From: Bradyrhizobium algeriense
GTDB taxonomy: Bacteria; Pseudomonadota; Alphaproteobacteria; Rhizobiales; Xanthobacteraceae
Length of the DNA stretch: 64,000 nt
Assembly: GCF_003062295.1 (NCBI RefSeq)
Contig: NZ_PYCN01000014.1
Span: 114,821 to 178,820, forward strand
Reading direction: 5' to 3'
The notes below the pieces were generated by a model. That model had not been told where the DNA came from, did no database searches, and worked only from the letters and a program-made list of their open reading frames with translations. Of this stretch, positions 51,747 to 60,382 are shown piece after piece (the stretch's first letter is position 1; every line of letters starts with the position of its first letter). The translations under genes were made by a program, and so were the position numbers.

Positions 51747-52772
51747 CTAGAAGCCACCTGCGGCCTGATCACCGCCAACCTCCTTCCCGGCCCGGGCGCG
51801 GCGTGCGCTGCTCACGACGTTACCCGGCCGGTCCTCGTGGTCCGGCCTGGCAGTTGCGAGCCGCAGCACAGCGGCGTAATTCGGCTGCACCTCCATTCGG
51901 TCCGCATACCGGCTCTCGGAGAGAATGCGGTGGACACGAGGCAGGTTGTAGCAGGGCACGTAAAACAGCAGGTGATGCTCAAGGTGGTAGTTTACGTAAT
52001 ACGGCGCGATGAACAGCCGCTCAAGGAAATTGGCATGCGTGGTGCGCGTATTGCGCAGGGGATCGTTCGAGTCGGGGACCACCGCATGCTCGGCGATGTT
52101 GCGGATGCGGGTGATGACCATCTGCCAGGTGAGCAGCGGCAGCAGCCATAACAGCGGATAGGCCCACCACACGCCGGCGGCGGCAAGGCCTGCGAACAGC
52201 ACGGCATTGACGGCACACTGCGGACCGAGCTTTTCCCAAAAATGTGCGGCGCGCTGCGCGAGCGGCCATTCCTTAGGCCCAAGTGCATTTAGCAATTGCG
52301 CTTTGCGCTGCTGATAGCCGGTCTGCCCGGTAATATCGCGCACGAACTTGCGGCGGTAGCTCATCCCCGTGATCGGAAACGGCGCTGATAGCACCAGATC
52401 CGGATCGTCTTCCTGCTGCGTGCGCGCATGGTGCTGCAGGTGATAGCGGCGATAGGCACGGGTCTCGGCGAAGATCGGATAGGCGCAGAACCACTGGCTC
52501 AGCGTCAGGTTGACCTTCTCGTCCGCCGACAGACATCCATGTGCGCCGTCATGCATCAGGATCGCGAGCCCGAGCTGGCGCGAGCCGATGATGCCGACCG
52601 CGAGCAAAAAGGTCAGCGGGTTGGGCCACCACGCGACCAGCGCGATCGATCCCAGGATCAGCGCCCATGCATGTGCGATCAGGGCGATGCCTTTCCACGT
52701 CACGCGCTGGCGCACGGCGACCAGTTGGTCCTCGTTCAGAAAGTCACGGGCACGCATGCGTAGCGCGGTCAT
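51747..52772 (-). CDS. membrane fatty-acid desaturase
   Basis: A 341-aa di-iron membrane desaturase. The three His boxes are HDGAH, HLQHH and HLEHH, separated by membrane helices (SIALVAWWPNPLTFLLAVGI, WAYPLLWLLPLLTW). Its ATG overlaps the stop of the upstream tetR gene by 4 nt, so the two are co-expressed. It probably introduces double bonds into membrane or carotenoid-like lipids; the substrate is not known. Confidence 0.88.
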   Translation of the reverse strand: MTALRMRARDFLNEDQLVAVRQRVTWKGIALIAHAWALILGSIALVAWWPNPLTFLLAVGIIGSRQLGLAILMHDGAHGCLSADEKVNLTLSQWFCAYPIFAETRAYRRYHLQHHARTQQEDDPDLVLSAPFPITGMSYRRKFVRDITGQTGYQQRKAQLLNALGPKEWPLAQRAAHFWEKLGPQCAVNAVLFAGLAAAGVWWAYPLLWLLPLLTWQMVITRIRNIAEHAVVPDSNDPLRNTRTTHANFLERLFIAPYYVNYHLEHHLLFYVPCYNLPRVHRILSESRYADRMEVQPNYAAVLRLATARPDHEDRPGNVVSSARRARAGKEVGGDQAAGGF

Positions 52773-53479
52773 GATGAGGTCTCCCTGTCGGGCTTGTCGC
52801 TGTCGTCAACCACGCGCAGTCTGGCGCTGTCGACGCCAGGTGGTGTCGTGGCCTGGTCGCCCAGCACGCGCAGCATCTCGCGGCACAAATCCTCTGCCGA
52901 TCGTCCCATCGCATGACCCTCGACCATGACGCCGATCGCGACTGCCCAGAACCGGCGCGAGCTTTCCTCGGGCGCTCGGAGTGAGCGCCAGCCATGCCGC
53001 TCGACCTGGCTCGCATAAGCGCGGGCGCCTTCGCTATGCAGACGTTCGATGGTGCGTTCAACCAACGGAGCGAGATCCTGACGGCGTCTGGTCAGGGTCA
53101 ACGCTTCGGCAAAGAAGGCCACCGAATCCGTCGCCGTCACCGTCTCCGCCAGCGCGTGCGTATATTCCCGCGGCGTGTGCGCCCGAAGCGCCGCCTGCTC
53201 GGTCGCGCGCGCCAGATAGAGCATCTCGCGGCAGGCGGCCTCGACGAACAGCGCCTCCTTGGTGCGGAAGTAATAGGTGATCTGGCTCGGAAAGGCGTCT
53301 GCAGCCGCCGCAATGTCCGAAATCGAGGTTCCGGCGAGGCCCCGCTCCCTGAACAGGCGGCTGGCGCCGTCGAGGAGGCGCGAGCGCATCTGGCGTCCGG
53401 CCGTACGTGTGGCGCGGGCGGCATGCTTGGGGTCGCCGGCTGGAGCTTCGGGAGCTGTCTGGACGAACTTGGGAGCCAT
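52769..53479 (-). CDS. TetR-family regulator of the desaturase
   Basis: A 236-aa repressor with an N-terminal HTH (ASRLFRERGLAGTSISDIAA, AFPSQITYYFRTKEALFVEA) and a large helical effector domain. The ATG at 53479 is preferred because the longer frame passes through a 23-bp palindrome that is probably its operator. It precedes the desaturase with a 4-nt overlap. Regulation by fatty-acyl-CoA, as in DesT, is a guess. Confidence 0.88.
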   Translation of the reverse strand: MAPKFVQTAPEAPAGDPKHAARATRTAGRQMRSRLLDGASRLFRERGLAGTSISDIAAAADAFPSQITYYFRTKEALFVEAACREMLYLARATEQAALRAHTPREYTHALAETVTATDSVAFFAEALTLTRRRQDLAPLVERTIERLHSEGARAYASQVERHGWRSLRAPEESSRRFWAVAIGVMVEGHAMGRSAEDLCREMLRVLGDQATTPPGVDSARLRVVDDSDKPDRETSS

Positions 53480-53495
53480 TTTGCCCTCTCGTCCA

Positions 53496-53518
53496 TTGTT
53501 TGTATGACATACAAACAA
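53496..53518. promoter_or_regulatory. 23-bp TetR operator palindrome
   Basis: TTGTTTGTATG-A-CATACAAACAA is a perfect inverted repeat with 11-bp arms. It lies 17 nt upstream of the tetR start, covering the expected promoter of the tetR-desaturase operon. Confidence 0.8.
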
Positions 53519-53594
53519 ATATGTCAACCCGGCCCGGTGGCCTCACGGCCCTCGTTGGAGAGGCCAGGAACCTTTCAAGTCCCCGCAAGAAGCC

Positions 53595-53622
53595 TTGCCA
53601 GCGCGCTGAAAACCCTTATAAA
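53595..53622 (+). promoter_or_regulatory. sigma-70-type promoter of the rpsF operon
   Basis: TTGCCA (53595-53600), a 16-nt spacer and TATAAA (53617-53622) fit a housekeeping promoter. The transcript would have a leader of about 185 nt before rpsF, containing a GGGCCA-GT-TGGCCC hairpin at 53703-53716. Confidence 0.65.
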
Positions 53623-53815
53623 CCGCGCCATCCGTGGATCCCGGCCGGGAGCTGAACGGACGGTCTCAGCAATCTCACCTTTTTGGCGATGTTGATGTGG
53701 CAGGGCCAGTTGGCCCGTCGTCCCGTGCTTCCGCCTTCTGAGCATTATCGAGTCCTTTCCGAAGGTCTCGAAGGGCTTGCCGCCGGGAACCGCGCCAACA
53801 CAGGAAAGGACACCC

Positions 53816-54289
53816 ATGCCTCTATATGAGCATGTTTTTCTCGCGCGTCAGGATGCGAGCACCCAGCAGGTCGAAGAGCTAACCACCCAAATGACCGGCA
53901 TCGTCGAGGGACTCGGCGGCAAGGTCGTGAAGATGGAAAACTGGGGCGTGCGCTCGCTCACCTATCGCATGAACAAGAATCGCAAAGCGCACTTCGTGCT
54001 GATGAACATCGATGCGCCCTCCGCTGCGGTCACCGAGATCGAGCGGCAGGAGCGGATCTCCGAAGACGTCATCCGTTACCTCACCGTCCGCGTCGAAGAG
54101 CACGAGGAAGGTCCCTCGGCGATGATGCGCAAGGCCGATCGTGACCGCGAGCGCGACGATCGCGGCGGCGGCTTCCGCGGTGACCGCGAAGGCGGCTTCC
54201 GTGGCGATCGTGAAGGCGGCGGCTTCCGTGGCGACCGTGGCCCGCGCCGTCCGCGCGAAGACGCTGTTGAAGCGACGGTAGAGGAGTAA
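53816..54289 (+). CDS. rpsF: 30S ribosomal protein S6 (bS6)
   Basis: A 157-aa S6 protein, longer than the E. coli form. The core is standard (LYEHVFLARQDASTQQVEEL, NWGVRSLTYRMNKNRKAHFV). The extra C-terminus carries GFRGDREGG units repeated three times, an RGG-like tail seen in many alphaproteobacteria. AGGAAAGGA precedes the ATG at 53816. rpsR starts 6 nt downstream. Confidence 0.97.
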   Translation: MPLYEHVFLARQDASTQQVEELTTQMTGIVEGLGGKVVKMENWGVRSLTYRMNKNRKAHFVLMNIDAPSAAVTEIERQERISEDVIRYLTVRVEEHEEGPSAMMRKADRDRERDDRGGGFRGDREGGFRGDREGGGFRGDRGPRRPREDAVEATVEE

Positions 54290-54294
54290 GAACC

Positions 54295-54534
54295 ATGGCT
54301 GAAGCTGGTGCACGCCGTCCGTTTTTCCGTCGCCGCAAGACCTGCCCGTTCACGGGTCCGAATGCGCCGAAGATCGACTACAAGGATTCCAAGCTGTTGA
54401 TGCGTTACGTCTCCGAGCGCGGCAAGATCGTGCCGAGCCGCATCACCGCCGTCTCCGCCAAGAAGCAGCGTGAACTCGCGCGCGCCATCAAGCGCTCGCG
54501 TTTCCTCGGCCTGCTGCCCTACGTCATTCGCTAA
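54295..54534 (+). CDS. rpsR: 30S ribosomal protein S18 (bS18)
   Basis: A 79-aa protein that pairs with S6 on the small subunit. The sequence RRPFFRRRKTCPFTGPNAPK and KLLMRYVSERGKIVPSRITA is typical. It is the second gene of the rpsF operon. Confidence 0.98.
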   Translation: MAEAGARRPFFRRRKTCPFTGPNAPKIDYKDSKLLMRYVSERGKIVPSRITAVSAKKQRELARAIKRSRFLGLLPYVIR

Positions 54535-54545
54535 GACATCTTCGG

Positions 54546-54567
54546 CCGGCGGCGCTCGCGCCGCCGG
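54546..54567. terminator. hairpin after rpsR
   Basis: CCGGCGGCG-CTCG-CGCCGCCGG has a perfect 9-bp GC stem. It begins 11 nt after the rpsR stop and lacks a T-run, so it may only attenuate transcription into the DUF2232 gene and rplI or protect the rpsR message. Confidence 0.5.
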
Positions 54568-54655
54568 TCGTTATTCATAAGGCTTCCGGGTCGTCCGGTC
54601 GCCGATGGTTGGGGTCGAGACGACCTCTAACCGCTCGAAAGGGGCGGGACAGCTG

Positions 54656-55603
54656 ATGATCGCGATCGTCCTCATTGGTATCGCTGCCGGCGCTGCATCG
54701 GGCCTGATGTTCGCGTCTGTGATTTCGCGCGCGCTGATTTCAGCATTGTTGCTCTATCTGGCGTCGATGCCCCTGATGGTCGCGGCGATGGGATGGGGCC
54801 CCCTCAGTGCAACGATTGGCGGCATCGCCGCTGCCGTCAGCATTGGCGCGCTCTTCGGCCTGCATCATTGCATCGCCTATGCCCTTAGCGTGGCAGTTCC
54901 TGCGTGGTGGCTTGGCCACCTTGCAATGCTGGGCCGGCCGGTAAACGACGGCACGGAACAAACGCCCCCCTCGATGGAATGGTACCCGGTCGGTCGCATC
55001 CTGCTGTGGATCGCAGGCTTCGCCGCGCTCATTACGCTTACGACGCTCTTCGCATTCACCACCGATCCGGACGCGATCACGGCGGCCTTGAAGCGCGGTG
55101 TGACCCGGGTTTTTGCAATGCACCGAATCGAGACCAACGAGCGTGTGATCGGCGCCGCGGCAACATTGGCGCCGGCCGCGATCGTCATCGGGCCGCTGAT
55201 CATGCTGACGATCAATCTGTGGCTTGCGGCCAAGATCACCGCCACCTCCGGCCGCCTCCAGCGCCCGTGGCCCGATCTGAAGGCCACGACCCTGCCGCCG
55301 ATGACACTCGTTGGCTTGTGCGTCGCCATTGCATTCTGTTTTACCGGGGGGCTGCTTGGCCTCGTCGCGAAGATTGCCGCCGGCGCGCTGTTGATGGCCT
55401 ACGCGCTGACGGGATTTGCCGTCATGCATACGCTGACGTTGGCGCTGAAGAGTCGCGCGCTGTGGCTGAGCTGCATCTACGTCGTCACGATCGTTCTGGT
55501 CTGGCCCGGGCTCGCGATGATCGCGCTCGGGCTCGCGGACGCCGTGTTCGGACTTCGCCAACGCTATCTGCGCGGCAAGCCTCCACCCCTGCCCGCATCC
55601 TGA
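54656..55603 (+). CDS. DUF2232 membrane protein
   Basis: A 315-aa integral membrane protein with about eight predicted helices (IAIVLIGIAAGAASGLMFAS, ALLLYLASMPLMVAAMGWG, AAIVIGPLIMLTINLWL). DUF2232 proteins of alphaproteobacteria commonly sit between rpsR and rplI, as here; function is unknown. The ATG at 54656 follows AAAGGGG; an ATG at 54605 would add 17 polar residues before the first helix and is less likely. Confidence 0.85.
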   Translation: MIAIVLIGIAAGAASGLMFASVISRALISALLLYLASMPLMVAAMGWGPLSATIGGIAAAVSIGALFGLHHCIAYALSVAVPAWWLGHLAMLGRPVNDGTEQTPPSMEWYPVGRILLWIAGFAALITLTTLFAFTTDPDAITAALKRGVTRVFAMHRIETNERVIGAAATLAPAAIVIGPLIMLTINLWLAAKITATSGRLQRPWPDLKATTLPPMTLVGLCVAIAFCFTGGLLGLVAKIAAGALLMAYALTGFAVMHTLTLALKSRALWLSCIYVVTIVLVWPGLAMIALGLADAVFGLRQRYLRGKPPPLPAS

Positions 55604-55655
55604 AACTGCAACATCCAACCCAATCGAATACGAACGCTCAAAAAGGAGAACGAAA

Positions 55656-56255
55656 ATGGAAGTCATCTTGCTGGAACGCGTCGTCAAGCTCGGTCAGATG
55701 GGCGAAGTCGTCCGCGTCAAGGACGGGTTTGCCCGCAACTTTCTGCTTAAGCGCGGCAAGGCGCTGCGCGCCACCGCCGACAACCGCGCCAAGTTCGACG
55801 GCATGAAGGCCGAGCTTGAGGCCAACAACCTCAAGGCCAAGGGCGAGGCAACCAAGGTCGCGGAGAAGATCGAAGGGCGCAACGTGATCGTGCTGCGTCA
55901 GGCCTCCGAAACCGGCCAGCTGTTCGGATCCGTGAGCATACGCGACATCATCGCCTCGTTCGAGGCCGATGGCGTCACCATCAGCCGCAGCCAGGTCCTG
56001 CTGGATGCACCGATCAAGAATATCGGCAAGCACCAGGTCGCAATTGCCGTGCATCCGGAAGTCGAAGTCAACGTCAGCGTTACCGTGGCACGCAGCGCCG
56101 ATGAGGCCGAGCGCATCAACCGCGGCGAGGACATCTCGACCCGTCAGGAAGACCAGGACGCCGCCGCCGAGGCGCTCGCAGCAGCTGGCGAGTTCTTCGA
56201 TCCGGAAGCCCAGCACGAGGACGAGGCGCCTGCGCCTGCTGCGACCGAGAAGTAA
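55656..56255 (+). CDS. rplI: 50S ribosomal protein L9 (bL9)
   Basis: A 199-aa protein with the typical two-lobed L9 layout (MEVILLERVVKLGQMGEVVR, DGFARNFLLKRGKAL, long charged linker helix) and an acidic C-terminal extension. AAAAAGGAG precedes the ATG. It is followed by a bidirectional terminator. Confidence 0.97.
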   Translation: MEVILLERVVKLGQMGEVVRVKDGFARNFLLKRGKALRATADNRAKFDGMKAELEANNLKAKGEATKVAEKIEGRNVIVLRQASETGQLFGSVSIRDIIASFEADGVTISRSQVLLDAPIKNIGKHQVAIAVHPEVEVNVSVTVARSADEAERINRGEDISTRQEDQDAAAEALAAAGEFFDPEAQHEDEAPAPAATEK

Positions 56256-56289
56256 CGCACTTCCGGCTCACAACTCCCTATGACGACCT

Positions 56290-56316
56290 CAAGCCCGGCC
56301 CGTCAGGCCGGGCTTG
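56290..56316. terminator. bidirectional terminator between rplI and the thioesterase gene
   Basis: CAAGCCCGGCC-CGTCA-GGCCGGGCTTG has a perfect 11-bp stem. It lies 35 nt after the rplI stop and overlaps the last codons of the convergent thioesterase gene (stop at 56303). Confidence 0.7.
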
Positions 56317-56767
56317 GGATTCTGGCAGCCGCCTTCTCGTCGAGCATCGCAATCGATGCCAGAGCCGTGGCGGTGTGCTTCTCGACGCCATCGGTCACGC
56401 AGAACACGTCGGCCGCAACGACGGCGACCTGACGTCCGGGCTTGATCACGCGCGCCCGGCAGATCAGGCGCTCGCCGACCGCCGGCGATAACAAATTCAG
56501 TTTGTATTCCGCCGTCAGCGCCGACTGGCCGCGCGATGTCGCAGCCGCAATGGTCGTTGCGTTATCGACGAGGAAAGCGGTGACGCCGCCATGGAACAGG
56601 CCGTGCTGCTGCAACAGCTCCGGCCGGCGATCGACCGCAAGCGTGCACGTGCCGCGCGTCAGTTCGGACAACTCCGCCCCGATATGGTTCATGAAACCCT
56701 GGCGGCCAACATTGTCGCGGATGCGGGTCGCGATCGGCGCGAAGTCGGGATCGTTAATCGCACTCAT
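56303..56767 (-). CDS. PaaI-type hot-dog thioesterase
   Basis: A 154-aa hot-dog fold acyl-CoA thioesterase (LQQHGLFHGGVTAFLVDNAT with the HGG motif, TAEYKLNLLSPAVGERLICR). The ATG at 56767 overlaps the end of the upstream tetR gene by 14 nt. The substrate is likely an aromatic or medium-chain acyl-CoA. Confidence 0.88.
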   Translation of the reverse strand: MSAINDPDFAPIATRIRDNVGRQGFMNHIGAELSELTRGTCTLAVDRRPELLQQHGLFHGGVTAFLVDNATTIAAATSRGQSALTAEYKLNLLSPAVGERLICRARVIKPGRQVAVVAADVFCVTDGVEKHTATALASIAMLDEKAAARIPSPA

Positions 56768-57368
56768 GAGGTTTCTCCCGGTTTGCGGATCGCATCGGCG
56801 CGACCACCGCGCGGATGGCACAGGCGATCAGGATGTCGGCTTGCTCTCTTGGATCGGCGCGGTCGCGGCCCGACAGCCATGCGCGGCAAAAAATCTGCGC
56901 CGGGCCGATGATCTGGCTGAAGAACACCGACGATGTCATCGGCAGCAATTCGCCGCGCTCAACCAGCGGCGCGCGCCATCGCTGGACGACTTCCGCAAGA
57001 CGCGAATTCTGCGCGCGCTGCGCGCCGCGGATCTCCTCGGTCCATTCGCTGCGGGAAATTTCGAACAGATAGCGCGCCTCGCGCCTGGAGCTGACGACCC
57101 ATTCCAGATGCGCCCGGATCAGCCGCGCCACGCCTTCCCGCGCCCCGCAGGATTCATCGACCGCCGCGATGACGGCTGAGTGGTAACGGGCGAGAATTTC
57201 CAGGAACAGCGTACCGGCCAGCTCCTTCTTCGATCCGAAGAAATGGAAGAAGCTGCCATTGGACGCTCGCGCGCGGGTTCTGATGGCGGCCACGGTAGCG
57301 CCTTCGAAACCGTCGCGGTCGAATACCGCCAATCCCGCCGCCAGCAGATCCTCGCGTGCCGTGGTCAT
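56754..57368 (-). CDS. TetR-family regulator (with thioesterase gene)
   Basis: A 204-aa repressor with HTH AVFDRDGFEGATVAAIRTRA and SNGSFFHFFGSKKELAGTLF, and a helical effector domain (YLFEISRSEWTEEIRGAQRA). It overlaps the thioesterase gene and is therefore likely to control it. A pair of CTCTAGAG palindromes lies upstream. Confidence 0.88.
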   Translation of the reverse strand: MTTAREDLLAAGLAVFDRDGFEGATVAAIRTRARASNGSFFHFFGSKKELAGTLFLEILARYHSAVIAAVDESCGAREGVARLIRAHLEWVVSSRREARYLFEISRSEWTEEIRGAQRAQNSRLAEVVQRWRAPLVERGELLPMTSSVFFSQIIGPAQIFCRAWLSGRDRADPREQADILIACAIRAVVAPMRSANREKPHECD

Positions 57369-57398
57369 TCGCGTCCGTCTTTCGAGGCCGTTAGATCC

Positions 57399-57422
57399 AT
57401 ACTCTAGAGCAATACTCTAGAG
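57399..57422. promoter_or_regulatory. tandem CTCTAGAG operators
   Basis: Two 11-bp direct repeats ATACTCTAGAG start at 57399 and 57412. Each contains the perfect palindrome CTCTAGAG, with centres 13 bp apart. They lie 31-54 nt upstream of the tetR start, consistent with autoregulation. Confidence 0.65.
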
Positions 57423-57472
57423 ATGATCAAGCGACGTCACACCGTCGACCGGCATTCGGAAATCTGAAAATC

Positions 57473-58501
57473 CTAGCGAGAGATGGGCGGCACGGGCGGG
57501 CCAGCGGGCGCTACCGGCGGCGATGCGGGCGCCGTAGCCGTTACCGGTGGAGGCGCCGCTGCGGAAGAACCTGCGGCCGGCTCAGGCGCGGTGGCAGCGG
57601 AAGCTAGCGGCGCCGGCGCGACCGGCGGCACCGGATCTGGCCTGAGTGGCGCCGGCTCGCTACCGGTGCTCTCCTTGGGAGCATCGACTTTGGCGGTCTC
57701 TGACGCGCCCTCGCGTGCCGGCTTTTCCGTTTCGCCTACGGGCTTCGCTGCCTCGCTGGCCGGCTTGTCGCCCTCGCCCTTGATCGCATCGGTCTTGATC
57801 GCATCGGTCTTGGCAGGATCGGTCGCGGCAGTTTCAGCCTTGGCGGCATCCCGCGAGGCATCTTCTTCCTTTGCGGGTTCGCCGGGGGCTGCCTGCTCGG
57901 TTTTCGGCGGCTCTTCGACGGCGGGCTTGCCACGTCTGCCCTGCTTCTGCCTGACGCCCGATTTGCTGTCGGTCGCGGCCTGCAGCGGCGCCTGGCCATC
58001 TGCAGGCTTCGAGGCATCGGGCGCCGCTTGCGGACGCGCGAACCGCTTCGCGTCTCGGCCTGGACGCGCGCCCTCGCCTTGCGGCGGTGCCCCGTCGGCG
58101 TCCGGCCGGGAAACTTCCCGCGCAGGTGCCGCCGGTGGCTGCCGGCGACCGAGCCGGTCGGGCTGATCTGGTTTTCCGTCCTGCTTGGCGTCCTTCTGCT
58201 TCGGCTGATCCTTGCCCTGATACCGGGGGTCGGCAGCCCCGTTGGAGATCAGGTAGGACGAGAGCACCGAGGCCATGTCGGTGCCGGTCGTATAGTGCTG
58301 GCGCAGAAAACCCGGCAACGACGAAGCCGACACGTTCTTCAACAGGCCGCGCGGGCTCTTGTGGCAGGCGTTGCACGTGTTCGAGAATATCTGGGAGGGG
58401 CTCTTGCCGGCGTCGAGATTTTCAGCCGCCCGTGCCGCGCCTGCTGTGAGGCAGCCGATCAGGAGCGTCACCGTCGCTAAACTGAGCGCTCGGCTCAACA
58501 T
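57473..58501 (-). CDS. exported c-type cytochrome domain with long disordered tail
   Basis: A 342-aa exported protein. A signal peptide (LATVTLLIGCLTAGAARAAE) is followed by a short single-haem domain of about 70 residues with the haem motif NTCNACHKSPRGLLK, and a Met in TTGTDMASVLSSYL that could be an axial ligand. The remaining 230 residues are Ala/Pro/Lys/Glu-rich, low-complexity and predicted disordered. The combination is unusual; the function is not known. Confidence 0.75.
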   Translation of the reverse strand: MLSRALSLATVTLLIGCLTAGAARAAENLDAGKSPSQIFSNTCNACHKSPRGLLKNVSASSLPGFLRQHYTTGTDMASVLSSYLISNGAADPRYQGKDQPKQKDAKQDGKPDQPDRLGRRQPPAAPAREVSRPDADGAPPQGEGARPGRDAKRFARPQAAPDASKPADGQAPLQAATDSKSGVRQKQGRRGKPAVEEPPKTEQAAPGEPAKEEDASRDAAKAETAATDPAKTDAIKTDAIKGEGDKPASEAAKPVGETEKPAREGASETAKVDAPKESTGSEPAPLRPDPVPPVAPAPLASAATAPEPAAGSSAAAPPPVTATAPASPPVAPAGPPVPPISR

Positions 58502-58753
58502 TCCCTGCTTCTCCAGAATCGCTGCGGCATCGCATCACGTGGCCGGCGGCGGGGTCACCTTTTAGCCGATTGTGACGCGAATGGAAGCGCGCTTATTGCG
58601 CATCTGCGTGATTGCCGCATTTGAGAATATCCGCTTTGACTCCAACGCAATAGCGCCACGGCATCATCATACTTATGAAAATTTGATCCATCCTTGGAAC
58701 CAACCTTTCCTGGGTGCGTCGGTATAAGGGTAGCTCGTTCCATTGGTGCTTCG

Positions 58754-60004
58754 ATGGATCGGTTGTTGCGTTATTTCTTGGGTCAGTTCATTCGCCGCGG
58801 CACGATGAATTTCACGGCCGCGAATGGGACGAAGTTTACCTGCGGTGACGGAACCGGCCGCCCGGTGTCGGCGAAGTTCCTGACCGAGCGGACCCAGCGC
58901 CGTATTCTGCTCAATCCCGAACTGGCGCTTGGCGAGGCCTATATGGACGGCACCTTCGTGGTCGAGGACGGCTCGATCGCGGATACGCTCGAAATACTGC
59001 TCGGCCAGCCCGAAATGCTCCCACGTTGGGCCAAGCTGCAATGGTGGCTGCGCTATTTCAGCCGGCACGCCAGGCAATTCAATTGGCGCGGCCGGGCGAG
59101 AGACAATGTCGCCCATCACTACGACCTCGACGGGCGGCTCTATTCCCTCTTCCTCGACGCCGACAAGCAATATAGTTGCGCCTATTTCGAGACGCCGGAT
59201 GCGACGCTCGACGATGCCCAGCTCGCCAAGAAACGCCACCTTGCCGCCAAGCTCCTGATCGAGCACGGCAACCGCGTGCTCGACATCGGCTCGGGCTGGG
59301 GCGGTCTTGGCCTCTATCTTGCCGAAATGACCGGCGCCGACGTCACCGGCATCACGCTGTCGTCGGAGCAATTGCTGGCCTCGAATGCCCGTGCCGCCGA
59401 AAAGAACCTGACGGGGTCGGCAAGATTCCTGCCGAGCGATTACCGCGATGTTGCCGGCCCGTTCGACCGCATCGTGTCGGTCGGCATGTTCGAACATGTC
59501 GGCATCGATTTCTATGAGACCTTCTTCCGGCGCTGTGCCGAACTTCTCAGGGACGACGGCGTCATGGTGCTGCATTCGATCGGCCGTTCCACAGGTCCCG
59601 ATGTGACGAGCCCATGGATCACCAAGTATATCTTCCCGGGCGGCTATATCCCCGCCCTCTCCGAGGTCCTTCCCGCGATCGAGAAGGCGGGCCTCTTGGT
59701 CTGCGACATCGAAATCCTGCGGCTGCATTATGCCGAAACGCTGAAGGCCTGGCGCGACCGCTTCATGGCGCGACGCGAAGAGGCGGTGCGCCTCTATGAC
59801 GAACGGTTTGCCCGCATGTGGGAATTTTACCTGGCGGCGTCGGAAATGTCGTTCCGGAAGCAAAACCTGATGAACTTCCAGATCCAGCTCACCAAGCGTC
59901 AGGGAATCGTGCCGATGACGCGGGATTATATTACCCGGGAAGAAGCAAGATTGCGCGGAATGGAACCCCGAAGGCAGCCACGGCTGCAGCTGGCGGGCGA
60001 ATAG
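58754..60004 (+). CDS. cyclopropane-fatty-acyl-phospholipid synthase family protein
   Basis: A 416-aa SAM-dependent enzyme that methylenates unsaturated acyl chains of membrane lipids. The SAM motif is VLDIGSGWGGLGLYLAEMTG, with the family YSCAYFETPDATLDDAQ and SVGMFEHVGIDFYETFF. The ATG at 58754 starts in a typical way (MDRLLRYFLGQFIRRG); the frame extends upstream without a leader. It is a single gene after the cytochrome. Confidence 0.92.
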   Translation: MDRLLRYFLGQFIRRGTMNFTAANGTKFTCGDGTGRPVSAKFLTERTQRRILLNPELALGEAYMDGTFVVEDGSIADTLEILLGQPEMLPRWAKLQWWLRYFSRHARQFNWRGRARDNVAHHYDLDGRLYSLFLDADKQYSCAYFETPDATLDDAQLAKKRHLAAKLLIEHGNRVLDIGSGWGGLGLYLAEMTGADVTGITLSSEQLLASNARAAEKNLTGSARFLPSDYRDVAGPFDRIVSVGMFEHVGIDFYETFFRRCAELLRDDGVMVLHSIGRSTGPDVTSPWITKYIFPGGYIPALSEVLPAIEKAGLLVCDIEILRLHYAETLKAWRDRFMARREEAVRLYDERFARMWEFYLAASEMSFRKQNLMNFQIQLTKRQGIVPMTRDYITREEARLRGMEPRRQPRLQLAGE

Positions 60005-60025
60005 GCTCCGTCAAGCGCGGTGGCG

Positions 60026-60232
60026 TCAGTTCCGCAGGCTGTAGGCCGAGGCATAAGGCGTACGAGCCAATGCCGGACGGGCGAGTTGGGCGCGCACCTT
60101 AGCAAGCAACTGCTCGTCACAGGGTACCGCACGCAGTTCCGGGCGCGAAATCGCTTCCATCGTGTCGATCAGCATCGACAGCCACAAGCGCTGCGCGCTT
60201 CCCGATCGCCATCCCTGGATTTGCTGACCCAT
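60026..60232 (-). CDS. small hypothetical protein
   Basis: A 68-aa protein (GQQIQGWRSGSAQRLWLSML, IDTMEAISRPELRAVPCDEQ, LLAKVRAQLARPALA). The ATG at 60232 has AAGGA upstream; a start at 60307 would add residues across the region that overlaps the Met. No family is recognised. Confidence 0.55.
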   Translation of the reverse strand: MGQQIQGWRSGSAQRLWLSMLIDTMEAISRPELRAVPCDEQLLAKVRAQLARPALARTPYASAYSLRN

Positions 60233-60382
60233 CGCCGGTCCTTCTGGTCCGTTACAACCGGCAACTCGAAAATCGCCGGCCCGTTCCCAATTTCGTAACC
60301 AATCCATTCTGCGGTGAAGAAAATCACATCCGATGTGATCTACTTCACAGAAGCCCGTGGCGGCCCGTCGTAGATCTCCGCC

